Below, in pieces: positions 55,992 through 64,000 of a DNA stretch of 64,000 nucleotides. The translations under genes and the position numbers were made by a program. This DNA comes from Oceanobacter kriegii DSM 6294. GTDB taxonomy: Bacteria > Pseudomonadota > Gammaproteobacteria > Pseudomonadales > Oceanobacteraceae. The notes under the pieces were generated by a model that worked only from the letters and a program-made list of their open reading frames with translations, ran no database searches and was not told where the DNA came from. The DNA is taken from NCBI RefSeq assembly GCF_000422845.1, contig NZ_KE383931.1:435863-499862 (forward strand), read 5' to 3'. How positions within the stretch are numbered: the stretch's first letter is position 1; each line of letters opens with the position of its first letter.

Positions 55992-57196
55992 GAACCTACC
56001 TCATTCAAACCAGCGTGCGGAAAGTCTTTGGTGAGCAGCCGATTGGCCGTCTCACGCGCCCACTCGTCGGCCGCCAACACGGTGTCCAAATGACCAATAG
56101 CCACCGGCACGTGCTCGGCCATGACCGACTGAACCAGCCTTGGAATGTCAGTAAAGGCAATTTGTTCCCGCAAAAATGCATCCACCGCCACTTCATTGGC
56201 CGCATTCAGCACCGCGGGCATGGTCATGCCGGTTTCAAACGCCTGACGGGCAAGTGCCAGCGCCGGGAAGGTCACTTCATCGGCGGGTTCAAAATCAAGT
56301 CGGGCAATCTCGAACAGATCCAACGATGCCACACCCGCTTCGATACGCTCAGGCCACGCCATGCCATAGGCAATCGGGGTGCGCATATCGGGCTGTCCCA
56401 GTTCGGCAATCACCGAACCGTCGTTGTATTGCACCATGCTGTGAATCACGCTTTGCGGGTGAACCACCACCTGCACGTCATTGGCTGCACAGTTAAACAG
56501 GAAACAAGCCTCAATCAACTCAAGGCCCTTGTTCATCAAGGTGGCAGAATCGACGGAGATCTTCTGCCCCATTGACCAATTGGGATGCGCCACCGCCTGC
56601 GCAGGGGTAACGGCATCCAGTTTGTCTGCCGCCCAACCCCGAAACGGACCACCGGAGGCTGTCAGCAAAATCTTGCGAATACCGTGTTGGGAGAAGTCTC
56701 CCGAGTAAGCCACTGGCATCGACTGAAAAATGGCGTTGTGCTCACTGTCGATGGGCAGCAGCTCAGCACCGCCATCACGGACCGCCTGCATAAACAGCGG
56801 CCCAGCCATGACCAGCGCTTCCTTGTTGGCCAGCAACACCCGTTTGCCCGCCTGCGCCGCCGCCAGTGTTGGCAACAAACCTGCCGCACCAACAATGGCC
56901 GCCATCACCTGATGCACGTCGTCATGACGCGACACCATGGCAAGATTGTCGGCACCGGCCAGTACCTGTGTTGCATGATTGGAAGGCAGCAAGGTTTTAA
57001 GCCTGGCCGCCGCGTCTTCATTGGCCATCACCGCAAAGACCGGCTCAAACTGCAGTACCTGCTCGGCCATCTTGTCAGCGCTGCTGGAGGCCGTCAGGGC
57101 AAAGGCGCGGTATTTGTCCGGGTGACGAGCAATCACATCCAGCGTGCTACAACCAATGGAACCGGTCGACCCCAGCACGGTGACGTTGTTGATCAC
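55988..57196 (-). CDS. ispC: 1-deoxy-D-xylulose 5-phosphate reductoisomerase
   Basis: The second step of the MEP isoprenoid pathway, NADPH-dependent, 402 residues. The nucleotide loop is VLGSTGSIG, followed by [29 protein letters not shown] and [23 protein letters not shown], all diagnostic. The start is a GTG at 57196 with GGGGA about nine bases upstream and overlapping the cdsA stop (GTGA); a longer TTG frame at 57211 is less likely. Confidence 0.96.
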   Translation of the reverse strand: MINNVTVLGSTGSIGCSTLDVIARHPDKYRAFALTASSSADKMAEQVLQFEPVFAVMANEDAAARLKTLLPSNHATQVLAGADNLAMVSRHDDVHQVMAAIVGAAGLLPTLAAAQAGKRVLLANKEALVMAGPLFMQAVRDGGAELLPIDSEHNAIFQSMPVAYSGDFSQHGIRKILLTASGGPFRGWAADKLDAVTPAQAVAHPNWSMGQKISVDSATLMNKGLELIEACFLFNCAANDVQVVVHPQSVIHSMVQYNDGSVIAELGQPDMRTPIAYGMAWPERIEAGVASLDLFEIARLDFEPADEVTFPALALARQAFETGMTMPAVLNAANEVAVDAFLREQIAFTDIPRLVQSVMAEHVPVAIGHLDTVLAADEWARETANRLLTKDFPHAGLNEVGS

Positions 57197-58038
57197 TTGG
57201 CAAATCCCCAATCAAGCAAATAGATGCACAAGGCGAAGACAGGTACCGCGGCAGCCATGCTGTCGATGCGGTCCAGCACACCCCCATGACCCGGCAACAG
57301 CGAGGAGCTGTCCTTGATGCCGCGGTGACGTTTCATCATGCTTTCGACCAGATCACCCAGTACAGACACCACCATGGTCACCATGGCAATCACCACCATT
57401 TGCACGTAGTCGGCCTGACTCATTGACTGCAACCAGCGATCCAGCCCCAAACCGAACAGCAAGGCCACCACCGCGGAGGTCACCAGACCACCCCAGAAAC
57501 CGGCCCAGGACTTGCCCGGACTGACGTTCGGCGCCAGTTTGCTGTTGCCCCACTTCTTGCCCGCAAAATAAGCACCGGTATCGGCGCCCCAGACAATCAG
57601 CATGACGAACACAATCAGCAATGAACTGTGCGGCTGCATTTTCAGATGCATAAAGCCAACCCACATGGGCAGCAACACGCACAAACCAAGGATGGCCCGG
57701 ATCGGCCGCGAGGTCCAAAGCGAGGTTCCTTGTGGGTAATGGCGAACCAACGCAAAGGCGATGACCCACCAGAAGGCTCCGACAGTGAGGAAATACACCA
57801 CCACCTCGGGGATGAAGTAGTAGGCTCTGGCGGTTATGTACAAGCACACAAACACCAGAAAGGCGTAGCCAACACGGCCCCAACGCCGTTCATAGCCGGC
57901 GATATTGGCCCATTCCCAGGCTCCGAGCGTCGCAATAGCGGCGATAAAAATGGCGAATTGTTTCAGCGGCAAGAAGAAAATGCCGATGATCATCAAGGGA
58001 GCAAGCACCAGAGCGGTGATGACACGCTGTTTAAACAC
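57193..58038 (-). CDS. cdsA: Phosphatidate cytidylyltransferase
   Basis: A 281-residue inner-membrane enzyme making CDP-diacylglycerol from CTP and phosphatidate. The signature [20 protein letters not shown] and the following GVLDRIDS match the CDP-DAG synthase pattern, and about eight helices are present. Overlaps uppS by eight bases and ispC by four, the standard gammaproteobacterial order. Confidence 0.96.
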   Translation of the reverse strand: MFKQRVITALVLAPLMIIGIFFLPLKQFAIFIAAIATLGAWEWANIAGYERRWGRVGYAFLVFVCLYITARAYYFIPEVVVYFLTVGAFWWVIAFALVRHYPQGTSLWTSRPIRAILGLCVLLPMWVGFMHLKMQPHSSLLIVFVMLIVWGADTGAYFAGKKWGNSKLAPNVSPGKSWAGFWGGLVTSAVVALLFGLGLDRWLQSMSQADYVQMVVIAMVTMVVSVLGDLVESMMKRHRGIKDSSSLLPGHGGVLDRIDSMAAAVPVFALCIYLLDWGFAK

Positions 58039-58798
58039 TGCCAGCAGATTCCTTCAACTGGTCGTCCGTTCGGCCAAAGCGTCGGGTTCTGGAATAAAAA
58101 GCATCCAGCGCCTTGCGATATTCGTCTTCCTTGAAGTCAGGCCAGAAAACGGGACTGAAATAAAGTTCACTGTAGGCGGCTTGCCACAGCATGAAGTTAC
58201 TGATTCGCTGCTCTCCACCGGTCCGAATCATCAGATCCGGGGCAGGCAGTTCATTCAACCAGGTGTAGCGATGAATGGTCTGCTCGTCGATGGTGTCAGG
58301 GTCCAGCGAGCCGTCACGTACCGCCAATGCAACCTGTTTACAGGCCTGGGCAATGTCCCACTGACCGCCATAATTGGCAGCAACAACCAGCGTCAGACCG
58401 GTGTTGTTGGCCGTGAGCGTTTCGGCGTCACGAATCAGCTTCTGGATACGTTCGGAGAATCCGGTCTTGTCACCCATCACAATCAATTTCAGATTGTTGC
58501 GATGCAAGCGTTTCACCTCGCGCTCAAGCGCAATGGTAAACAGCTGCATCAGGGCAGAGACCTCGTTGGCAGGGCGGCGCCAGTTTTCACTGGAGAAAGC
58601 AAAAAGAGTCAGCACTTCTACCCCTTCACGGGCAGACTGCTCAACCACTTTTTTCACCGCGTCAACGCCAGCCTTATGGCCAGCGATGCCTGGCATCAGG
58701 CGTTTTTTGGCCCAGCGGTTGTTGCCATCCATGATGATGGCAACGTGCCGGGGGGCGCAGCCCTGAGCTGCACCCTGATCATTGATACTGGTAGACAT
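58031..58798 (-). CDS. uppS: Undecaprenyl diphosphate synthase
   Basis: A 255-residue cis-prenyltransferase producing the C55 carrier for peptidoglycan and LPS. HVAIIMDGNNRWAKKR contains the catalytic Asp and the phosphate loop, GHKAGVDAVKKVV follows, and TLFAFSSENWRRP and ELPAPDLMIRTGGEQRISNF are the remaining family blocks. It starts nine bases after frr. The N-terminal extension before HVAI (about 20 residues) may be shorter in reality. Confidence 0.96.
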   Translation of the reverse strand: MSTSINDQGAAQGCAPRHVAIIMDGNNRWAKKRLMPGIAGHKAGVDAVKKVVEQSAREGVEVLTLFAFSSENWRRPANEVSALMQLFTIALEREVKRLHRNNLKLIVMGDKTGFSERIQKLIRDAETLTANNTGLTLVVAANYGGQWDIAQACKQVALAVRDGSLDPDTIDEQTIHRYTWLNELPAPDLMIRTGGEQRISNFMLWQAAYSELYFSPVFWPDFKEDEYRKALDAFYSRTRRFGRTDDQLKESAGSV

Positions 58799-58807
58799 CC
58801 GGACTGA

Positions 58808-59365
58808 TCAGACCTCCATGAGGTCCTTTTCTTTCTGAGCCAGATGCTCTTCAACCTGAGCAATGTACTTGTCGGTCAGTTTCTGGATCTGATCTTCACC
58901 GCCGCGCTCTTCGTCTTCAGAGATCATTTTCTCTTTCAGAAGATCCTTGATGCTGCTGTTGGCATCACGACGGATGTTACGGATAGAGACACGGCCCTTT
59001 TCAGCTTCCGCACGAGCTTGCTTGATGAAATCCTTACGGGTTTCTTCAGTCAGCATTGGCATGGCCAGGCGAATGGTGTCGCCGGAGGTGTTCGGGTTCA
59101 GGCCCAGATCGGATTTCAGAATGGCGCGTTCGATAACCTGCACCATGTTCTTTTCCCAAGGGTTGATCGCCAGTGTACGGCCGTCTTCAACGATGATGTT
59201 GGCAGCCTGGGCAACCGGAGTCTCGGTACCGTAGTAATCTACCTTGATGTTATCCAGGATGGCTGGATTGGCACGGCCAGTACGGACACGCTTGAAAGCT
59301 TCCAACAGAGCGCCAATGCTCTTCTGCATACGTTCGTCGGCGTCTTGCTTGATTTCTTCGATCAT
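58808..59365 (-). CDS. frr: Ribosome recycling factor
   Basis: Splits post-termination ribosomes with EF-G, 185 residues (the usual length). [24 protein letters not shown], then [13 protein letters not shown] and [16 protein letters not shown] are diagnostic. Starts two bases after the pyrH stop, so the two are coupled. Confidence 0.97.
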   Translation of the reverse strand: MIEEIKQDADERMQKSIGALLEAFKRVRTGRANPAILDNIKVDYYGTETPVAQAANIIVEDGRTLAINPWEKNMVQVIERAILKSDLGLNPNTSGDTIRLAMPMLTEETRKDFIKQARAEAEKGRVSIRNIRRDANSSIKDLLKEKMISEDEERGGEDQIQKLTDKYIAQVEEHLAQKEKDLMEV

Positions 59366-59367
59366 GC

Positions 59368-60102
59368 TCAGTTTTCCTCACTAACAATCAGAGTACCGTC
59401 ACTGCCGCCAGTAACCAGACGGGCCAGCACTCCCATTTCATTCATATCGTATACACGCAGTGGCATGCTGTGGTCTCGCGCCAGACAAATCGCCGTGAGA
59501 TCCATCACGCCCAGCTGCTTCTCCAGTACTTCCTGATAGGTCAGGCTGTCGTACTTGGTGGCGGTCGGGTCTTTTTTCGGATCCGAAGTATACACACCAT
59601 CGACGTTGGTGGCTTTCATTACCACGTCGGCATTGATCTCAATACCACGCAAACAGGCTGCAGAGTCGGTTGTGAAGAACGGGTTGCCGGTACCGGCAGA
59701 GAAAATAACCACATCACCCTGCTCCAGCGCGCGGATGGCGCTACGGCGATCGTAGTGATCAACCACACCGCTCATTGGAATGGCGGACATCACACGAGTG
59801 GTGATGTTGGCACGTTCCAACGCATCACGCATGGCCAGCGCGTTCATTACAGTCGCCAGCATGCCCATGTGGTCGCCAGCAACGCGATCCAGGCCCGCTT
59901 CGCTCAGCTGCTTGCCACGGAACAGGTTACCACCACCGATCACCAGACCGACCTGTACGCCAATGCCCTTCAGCTGACCAATTTCGAGCGCCATGCGATC
60001 GAGTACCTTGGGGTCAATACCGAAATCGAGCTCGCCCATCAGGGCCTCGCCACTCAGTTTCAGAAGAATACGTTTGTATTTAGGGCTTTGGTGTTTGGAC
60101 AT
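59368..60102 (-). CDS. pyrH: UMP kinase
   Basis: A hexameric amino-acid-kinase-fold UMP kinase of 244 residues that makes [42 protein letters not shown] and [16 protein letters not shown] are all in place. Between tsf and frr as in E. coli. Confidence 0.97.
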   Translation of the reverse strand: MSKHQSPKYKRILLKLSGEALMGELDFGIDPKVLDRMALEIGQLKGIGVQVGLVIGGGNLFRGKQLSEAGLDRVAGDHMGMLATVMNALAMRDALERANITTRVMSAIPMSGVVDHYDRRSAIRALEQGDVVIFSAGTGNPFFTTDSAACLRGIEINADVVMKATNVDGVYTSDPKKDPTATKYDSLTYQEVLEKQLGVMDLTAICLARDHSMPLRVYDMNEMGVLARLVTGGSDGTLIVSEEN

Positions 60103-60133
60103 GATCGACTCCGTGAGCGTAATTCGGATACAA

Positions 60134-60157
60134 ATATGCCGGGAAACCCCGGCATAT
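60134..60157. terminator. Hairpin between tsf and pyrH
   Basis: ATATGCCGGG pairs perfectly with CCCGGCATAT around AAAC. It is without a proper T tract on the minus strand and may attenuate or stabilise the tsf message rather than end it. Confidence 0.5.
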
Positions 60158-60195
60158 GGAATATTGGGACAGGGACAAGCCTGCCCCGAATAAAA

Positions 60196-61050
60196 TCAGC
60201 CTTTCAGCTGAGCAGCTACTTCAGCAGCGAAGTCTACTTCTGCAACTTCAATGCCTTCACCTACTTCCAGACGGATGAAAGTAACGATTTCGGCATCAGC
60301 AGCTTTGGCCAGCTGACCAACAGTCTGATCAGGGTTTTTAACAAATGGCTGTTCAACCAGGCTGTTCTCTTTCAGGAACTTGTTGATACGGCCACCCATC
60401 ATTTTTTCAACGATGGCTTCAGGCTTGCCTTCCATATCAGGCTGGGCCTTGATGATGTCTTTTTCAGCTTCTACAACATCAGCTGGCATGTCTTCTGGAC
60501 GTACAACGCGTGGGTTGGACGCAGTAACGTGCATAGCGATGTCTTTAGCCAGCTCTTCGTTGCCACCTTTCAGAGCAACAACACAGCCAACTTTACCGTT
60601 GGAGTGCAGGTAAGCACCAACAACGTCAGATTCGATCACGGCTGGACGACGAACAGTGATGTTTTCACCGATCTTCTGAACCAGACCCATACGAGCTTCT
60701 TCCAGCTCACCTTCCATCAGCTTGGCAACGTCGGTTTCGCGGGTTTCAGCCAGTTTGGCAACAACCTGATCAGCGAAAGCAGCGAAGTTGGCATCGCCAG
60801 CGGCGAAGTCGGTTTCGGAGTTAACTTCAACAACGAAAGCCACACCGTCCTGGGTGATGATGCGCAGCTTGCCTTCGGCAGCAGTACGATCAGCTTTCTT
60901 GGCAGCTTTCAGACCAGAGTTCTTACGCAGGTCTTCAATTGCCTTGTCGATGTCACCGTCGTTAGCAACCAGAGCTTTTTTACACTCCAGCATGCCCAGA
61001 CCAGTACGTTCACGCAGTTCTTTTACCAGAGCAGCAGATACACCCGCCAT
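60196..61050 (-). CDS. tsf: Elongation factor Ts
   Basis: Nucleotide exchange factor for EF-Tu, 284 residues. The N-terminal UBA-like domain reads [19 protein letters not shown], followed by [10 protein letters not shown] (EF-Tu contact) and the two core subdomains. The ATG at 61050 is preferred since [12 protein letters not shown] is the family start; a longer frame to 61065 exists. It is separated from rpsB by an attenuator-like hairpin. Confidence 0.97.
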   Translation of the reverse strand: MAGVSAALVKELRERTGLGMLECKKALVANDGDIDKAIEDLRKNSGLKAAKKADRTAAEGKLRIITQDGVAFVVEVNSETDFAAGDANFAAFADQVVAKLAETRETDVAKLMEGELEEARMGLVQKIGENITVRRPAVIESDVVGAYLHSNGKVGCVVALKGGNEELAKDIAMHVTASNPRVVRPEDMPADVVEAEKDIIKAQPDMEGKPEAIVEKMMGGRINKFLKENSLVEQPFVKNPDQTVGQLAKAADAEIVTFIRLEVGEGIEVAEVDFAAEVAAQLKG

Positions 61051-61095
61051 AATCCCAATCCTCAAAAATTACTTGTCTACAAATTCTTTCTTTAA

Positions 61096-61119
61096 AAAAA
61101 GGGGGCAAGCCCCCTTTTT
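61096..61119. terminator. Attenuator-like terminator between rpsB and tsf
   Basis: AAAAAGGGGG pairs with CCCCCTTTTT around CAAG. The hairpin and T tract work on both strands. In E. coli a partial terminator also separates rpsB from tsf, lowering tsf output; the same function is inferred here. Confidence 0.85.
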
Positions 61120-61137
61120 CGCGCGCTGAGAGTCGAA

Positions 61138-61893
61138 TTACTCGGCAGCAGCTTCTTCAGAGGAAGATTCTGCAGCGGCTTCTTCAACAAACTCACCAGC
61201 AGCTGGACCGTTCTGCTGCTTGCCTTCCAGTACCGCGTCAGCAACAGCGGAAGCGTAGATCTGGATAGCGCGGATAGCATCGTCGTTACCTGGGATAACG
61301 TAGTCGATGCCGTCTGGGTTGGAGTTGGTATCAACGATACCTACAACCGGGATACCCAGCTTGTTGGCTTCCTGGATAGCGATGCGCTCGTGGTCAACGT
61401 CGATCACGAAGATCATGTCTGGCAGACCACCCATTTCCTTGATACCACCGATGGAGCGTTCCAGCTTCTCCATTTCACGGCTACGCATCAGGGCTTCTTT
61501 CTTGGTCAGCTGCTCGAAAGTACCATCGGATTGTTGCGCTTCGAGGTCACGCAGACGACGGATAGACTGACGAATGGTTTTGTAGTTGGTCAGCATGCCG
61601 CCCAACCAACGGTGTGCCACGAAAGGCATACCACAACGCTCAGCCTGCTCTTTAACGATCTTGCCAGCAGCGCGCTTGGTGCCAACCAGCAGAACCTTGT
61701 TGTTACGGGCAGCAACACCTTCAATCTGAGCCAGAGCTGCGTTCATCGCAGGTACAGTGTGCTCCAGGTTGATGATGTGAATCTTGTTACGAGCACCAAA
61801 GATGTAACGACCCATCTTTGGGTTCCAGTAACGGGTCTGGTGACCGAAGTGAACACCTGCTTTCAGCAGGTCACGCATATTTACTTGTGCCAT
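61138..61893 (-). CDS. rpsB: 30S ribosomal protein S2
   Basis: A 251-residue protein of the small subunit. [35 protein letters not shown] and [19 protein letters not shown] are the defining segments. The C-terminal tail is acidic and Ala/Ser/Glu rich. First gene of the minus-strand supercluster; its leader (61894-62050) may carry an S2 autoregulatory structure, though no motif is proven. Confidence 0.97.
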   Translation of the reverse strand: MAQVNMRDLLKAGVHFGHQTRYWNPKMGRYIFGARNKIHIINLEHTVPAMNAALAQIEGVAARNNKVLLVGTKRAAGKIVKEQAERCGMPFVAHRWLGGMLTNYKTIRQSIRRLRDLEAQQSDGTFEQLTKKEALMRSREMEKLERSIGGIKEMGGLPDMIFVIDVDHERIAIQEANKLGIPVVGIVDTNSNPDGIDYVIPGNDDAIRAIQIYASAVADAVLEGKQQNGPAAGEFVEEAAAESSSEEAAAE

Positions 61894-62056
61894 TTTCTTT
61901 ACCTTATGATTGGGTTAGGCCTCCACGTACCCAGTGAGCCGACTGTTCCTGCCAGGCAGAATCAGCACCCCGGACCACCGTTGCAGTACGTGTGTGTTTT
62001 AATGTGCCGGTGCGAGTCAATTGCTTGCTCGTCCGTACACGGATTTCAGCGCGCGC

Positions 62057-62086
62057 TTTATACCACTTTCCCGCAAGCGTTGCCAG
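62057..62086 (-). promoter_or_regulatory. Putative rpsB promoter with GC-rich discriminator
   Basis: On the minus strand CTGGCA (62086-62081), an 18-base spacer and TATAAA (62062-62057) form a -35/-10 pair. The bases after the -10 are GCGCGCGC, the kind of discriminator associated with stringent (ppGpp) control of ribosomal genes. Transcription would start about 160 bases before the rpsB ATG. Confidence 0.5.
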
Positions 62087-62192
62087 CAAAGACATTGCCA
62101 CAATCACGATTGATTACAATTAATCTCTGTTCACCCGTTGGCCAACTCCCGATACAATGGCGGGCTTATCAAACTGACTTATTCGTTCCTAC

Positions 62193-62972
62193 ATGACTGT
62201 ATCTATCAAAACGGCAGAAGAAATAGAGAAAATGCGCATCGCTGGCCGACTGGCCGCCGAGGTGCTGGAAATGATCGAGCCCTATGTTGTACCCGGGGTC
62301 TCCACCGGCGAACTGGATCGCATCTGCCACGACTACATCGTCAACAAACAAGGGGCGATTCCTGCTCCGCTGAATTACAACGGTTTTCCGAAGTCCATCT
62401 GTACCTCGATCAACCAGGTGATTTGCCACGGCATTCCAAGCGACGACAAAATCCTCAAGAAAGGCGATATCATTAACATCGATATCACCGTCATCAAGGA
62501 CGAATACCACGGCGACACCAGCAAGATGTTTTTTGTGGGCGAACCCACTCCAGCCATCAAGCGTCTGGTCGAAATCACCCAGGAATGTCTGTACATTGGC
62601 ATCGACATGGTGAAACCCGGCGTTCAACTGGGCGACATTGGCGCCGCGATTCAGAAGCACGCCGAAGCCAATCATTATTCCGTTGTCCGTGAATACTGCG
62701 GCCACGGCATTGGCAAGGTCTTCCACGAAGAACCGCAAGTATTGCACTACGGCCGTGCTGGCACCGGTGTGACCCTGAAAGAAGGCATGACCTTCACCAT
62801 TGAACCCATGATCAATATGGGTACCCGCTTCAACAAACTGATGAAGGACGGCTGGACCGTGGTTACCAAAGACCGCAAACCGTCTGCCCAGTGGGAACAC
62901 ACCCTGGCGGTGACCGCCACCGGCGTTGAAATTCTCACAGCCCGTAAAGAAGAGAAGTACTGGACGGAATAA
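62193..62972 (+). CDS. map: Methionine aminopeptidase
   Basis: Type I, 259 residues, removes N-terminal Met from nascent proteins. The metal-binding residues fall in NIDITVIKDEYHGDTS (two Asp), CGHGIGKVFHEEP (His) and FTIEPM (Glu), with a final Glu in SAQWEHTLAVT. Divergent from rpsB and overlapping glnD by one base (TAATG). Confidence 0.97.
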   Translation: MTVSIKTAEEIEKMRIAGRLAAEVLEMIEPYVVPGVSTGELDRICHDYIVNKQGAIPAPLNYNGFPKSICTSINQVICHGIPSDDKILKKGDIINIDITVIKDEYHGDTSKMFFVGEPTPAIKRLVEITQECLYIGIDMVKPGVQLGDIGAAIQKHAEANHYSVVREYCGHGIGKVFHEEPQVLHYGRAGTGVTLKEGMTFTIEPMINMGTRFNKLMKDGWTVVTKDRKPSAQWEHTLAVTATGVEILTARKEEKYWTE

Positions 62973-64000
62973 TGACAGCAGTGGTAACGGAATTAGTCCC
63001 GGTTCAGCGAGATACCTTGCTGGCGCACCTTGCAGATGCTCCCGCACCACTGCCGGTGGTGCGAAGTTTTCTGAAAGAAACCCAACAAGCCGCCGACGAC
63101 TATTTCCGCGCCACCCTAGATGCCCTTCCTCCCGTTCACTTCCGCTCCGCTCAAATTGATGCCTTGTTGGCCGCCCTCTGGCACAAACACAAGCTCGATA
63201 CCGACGACCTCGCCCTGATCGCCGTTGGCGGTTATGGCCGGGGTGAGTTGCACCGCCACTCCGATATCGATGTATTGCTGCTGTGCCGCGACGAAGTCAC
63301 CATTGAAAAACACAGCGCCGACCTACAGGGATTCATCACTACCCTGTGGGATACCCGCCTCGACATTGGCCACAGCGTCCGCACCCTGGACGACTGCCGC
63401 AACGAAGCCATCAAAGACCTGACCATCATCACCAACATGCTGGAAAGTCGCCCACTTGCCGGCGACAACCGCTTGTTTGATGCGTTGCAGGACATTGTGC
63501 AGGAGCCGGACATGTGGCCGGCCAATCAGTTCTTCAAGGAAAAATGGAAAGAACTGGATAACCGCCACGCCAAGCACAACGACCCCGAATACAACCTCGA
63601 ACCCAACGTCAAGAATTCCCCTGGCACCCTGCGCGACATTCAAACCGTCAGCTGGGTAACCTCGCGCTTTTTTGGCGATGGGTCACTGGAAAGCTTGCAG
63701 GAACGCGGCTTTCTGACCGAGTTTGAGCAAAAACGCCTGACCAGCAGCCTGCACTTTCTGTGGCAGGTGCGTTACGCCCTGCACATGCTGGCCGAGCGCG
63801 AAGAGGACCGCTTGCTGTTCGACCTGCAACGGGAAGTATCCCAGCTGCTTGGCTTTGAAGACGATAACGAGCGACTGGGCGTTGAACGCTTCATGACCCG
63901 CTTCTATCGCAATCAGCTGGCCACCACCGAGCTGTGCGACCTGTTGCTGATGCACTTCAATGAAGACTTCATGAAAGAGCAACAACAGGCCGAACCAGAG
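62972..64000 (+). CDS. glnD: [PII] uridylyltransferase, 5' part
   Basis: Sensor of glutamine that uridylylates and deuridylylates PII, here truncated by the window end after about 343 codons of roughly 900. The nucleotidyltransferase motif GGYGRGELHRHSDIDVLLL (about residues 87-105) is intact, as is the NVKNSPGTLRDIQTVSW element typical of GlnD. The HD and ACT domains lie beyond the window. Starts on the last base of the map stop, so it is coupled. GlnD acts upstream of NtrB/NtrC, the system inferred to drive the guanidine locus. Confidence 0.96.
   Translation, partial: MTAVVTELVPVQRDTLLAHLADAPAPLPVVRSFLKETQQAADDYFRATLDALPPVHFRSAQIDALLAALWHKHKLDTDDLALIAVGGYGRGELHRHSDIDVLLLCRDEVTIEKHSADLQGFITTLWDTRLDIGHSVRTLDDCRNEAIKDLTIITNMLESRPLAGDNRLFDALQDIVQEPDMWPANQFFKEKWKELDNRHAKHNDPEYNLEPNVKNSPGTLRDIQTVSWVTSRFFGDGSLESLQERGFLTEFEQKRLTSSLHFLWQVRYALHMLAEREEDRLLFDLQREVSQLLGFEDDNERLGVERFMTRFYRNQLATTELCDLLLMHFNEDFMKEQQQAEPE

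Noticed and set aside
59470-61095. 541-codon frame antisense to pyrH and tsf
   Set aside because: Spans two well-identified genes and their intergenic hairpin, which a real gene would not.

Overview
The window reads as the chromosome of a free-living, probably marine gammaproteobacterium (Oceanospirillales/Pseudomonas-like). Grounds: the gene order rpsB-tsf-pyrH-frr-uppS-cdsA-ispC-rseP-bamA-skp-lpxD-fabZ-lpxA-lpxB-rnhB with divergent map-glnD, a PepN/YeaC/GlpG-type rhomboid/NadK block, a long-form isocitrate lyase, and sigma54 plus guanidine-riboswitch control of nitrogen scavenging. The genus cannot be fixed from sequence alone. Almost every stretch is accounted for; no intact insertion sequence, prophage or CRISPR array was seen.

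Layout. 1-0.86 kb: tRNA-Asp, a degenerate copy of its 3' end, a Fur-type promoter, a palindromic operator on a second promoter, and an unrecognised 26-residue acidic peptide. 0.86-8.1 kb (minus): AraC regulator, membrane protein, RND/MMPL exporter, YCF48-like beta-propeller and DUF1329 protein, an envelope export cluster of unknown substrate. 8.3-15 kb (minus): pepN, DUF2797, yeaC, rhomboid protease, metallophosphatase and nadK, tightly overlapping. 15-24 kb: DUF1853 protein, PLP enzyme, hypothetical protein, topA, ComEA-like protein, PAP2 phosphatase, DUF454 protein, LysR regulator. 24.1-35.8 kb: a guanidine utilisation locus. 35.8-47.4 kb: cysH, acyltransferase, a coupled FIST-like/ISL3-derived gene pair, enoyl-CoA hydratase, diguanylate cyclase, aceA, YhiN-type flavoprotein and a PlsC-type acyltransferase. 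47.4-62 kb (minus): translation and envelope biogenesis supercluster. 62-64 kb (plus): map and the start of glnD.

Guanidine locus. Two guanidine-I (ykkC) riboswitches each follow a sigma54 -24/-12 promoter with upstream NtrC-like sites. The first controls a periplasmic binding protein. The second controls permease, ATPase and two DUF1989 proteins (carboxyguanidine deiminase subunits), followed after 1.4 kb of repeats by a biotin-dependent guanidine/urea carboxylase. A divergent EamA transporter lies between them and shares a 12-bp palindromic operator with the second unit. Allophanate hydrolase, needed to finish the pathway, is not in the window.

Most unusual signal. Two 267-bp elements (18168-18434 and 37700-37966) align without gaps at about 70% identity. 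The differences fall largely in arms that still pair with each other, through at least six helices including a perfect 20-bp terminal stem of different sequence in each copy. This is strong covariation for a structured, dispersed non-coding element. The first copy forms nearly the whole predicted 5' leader of topA.
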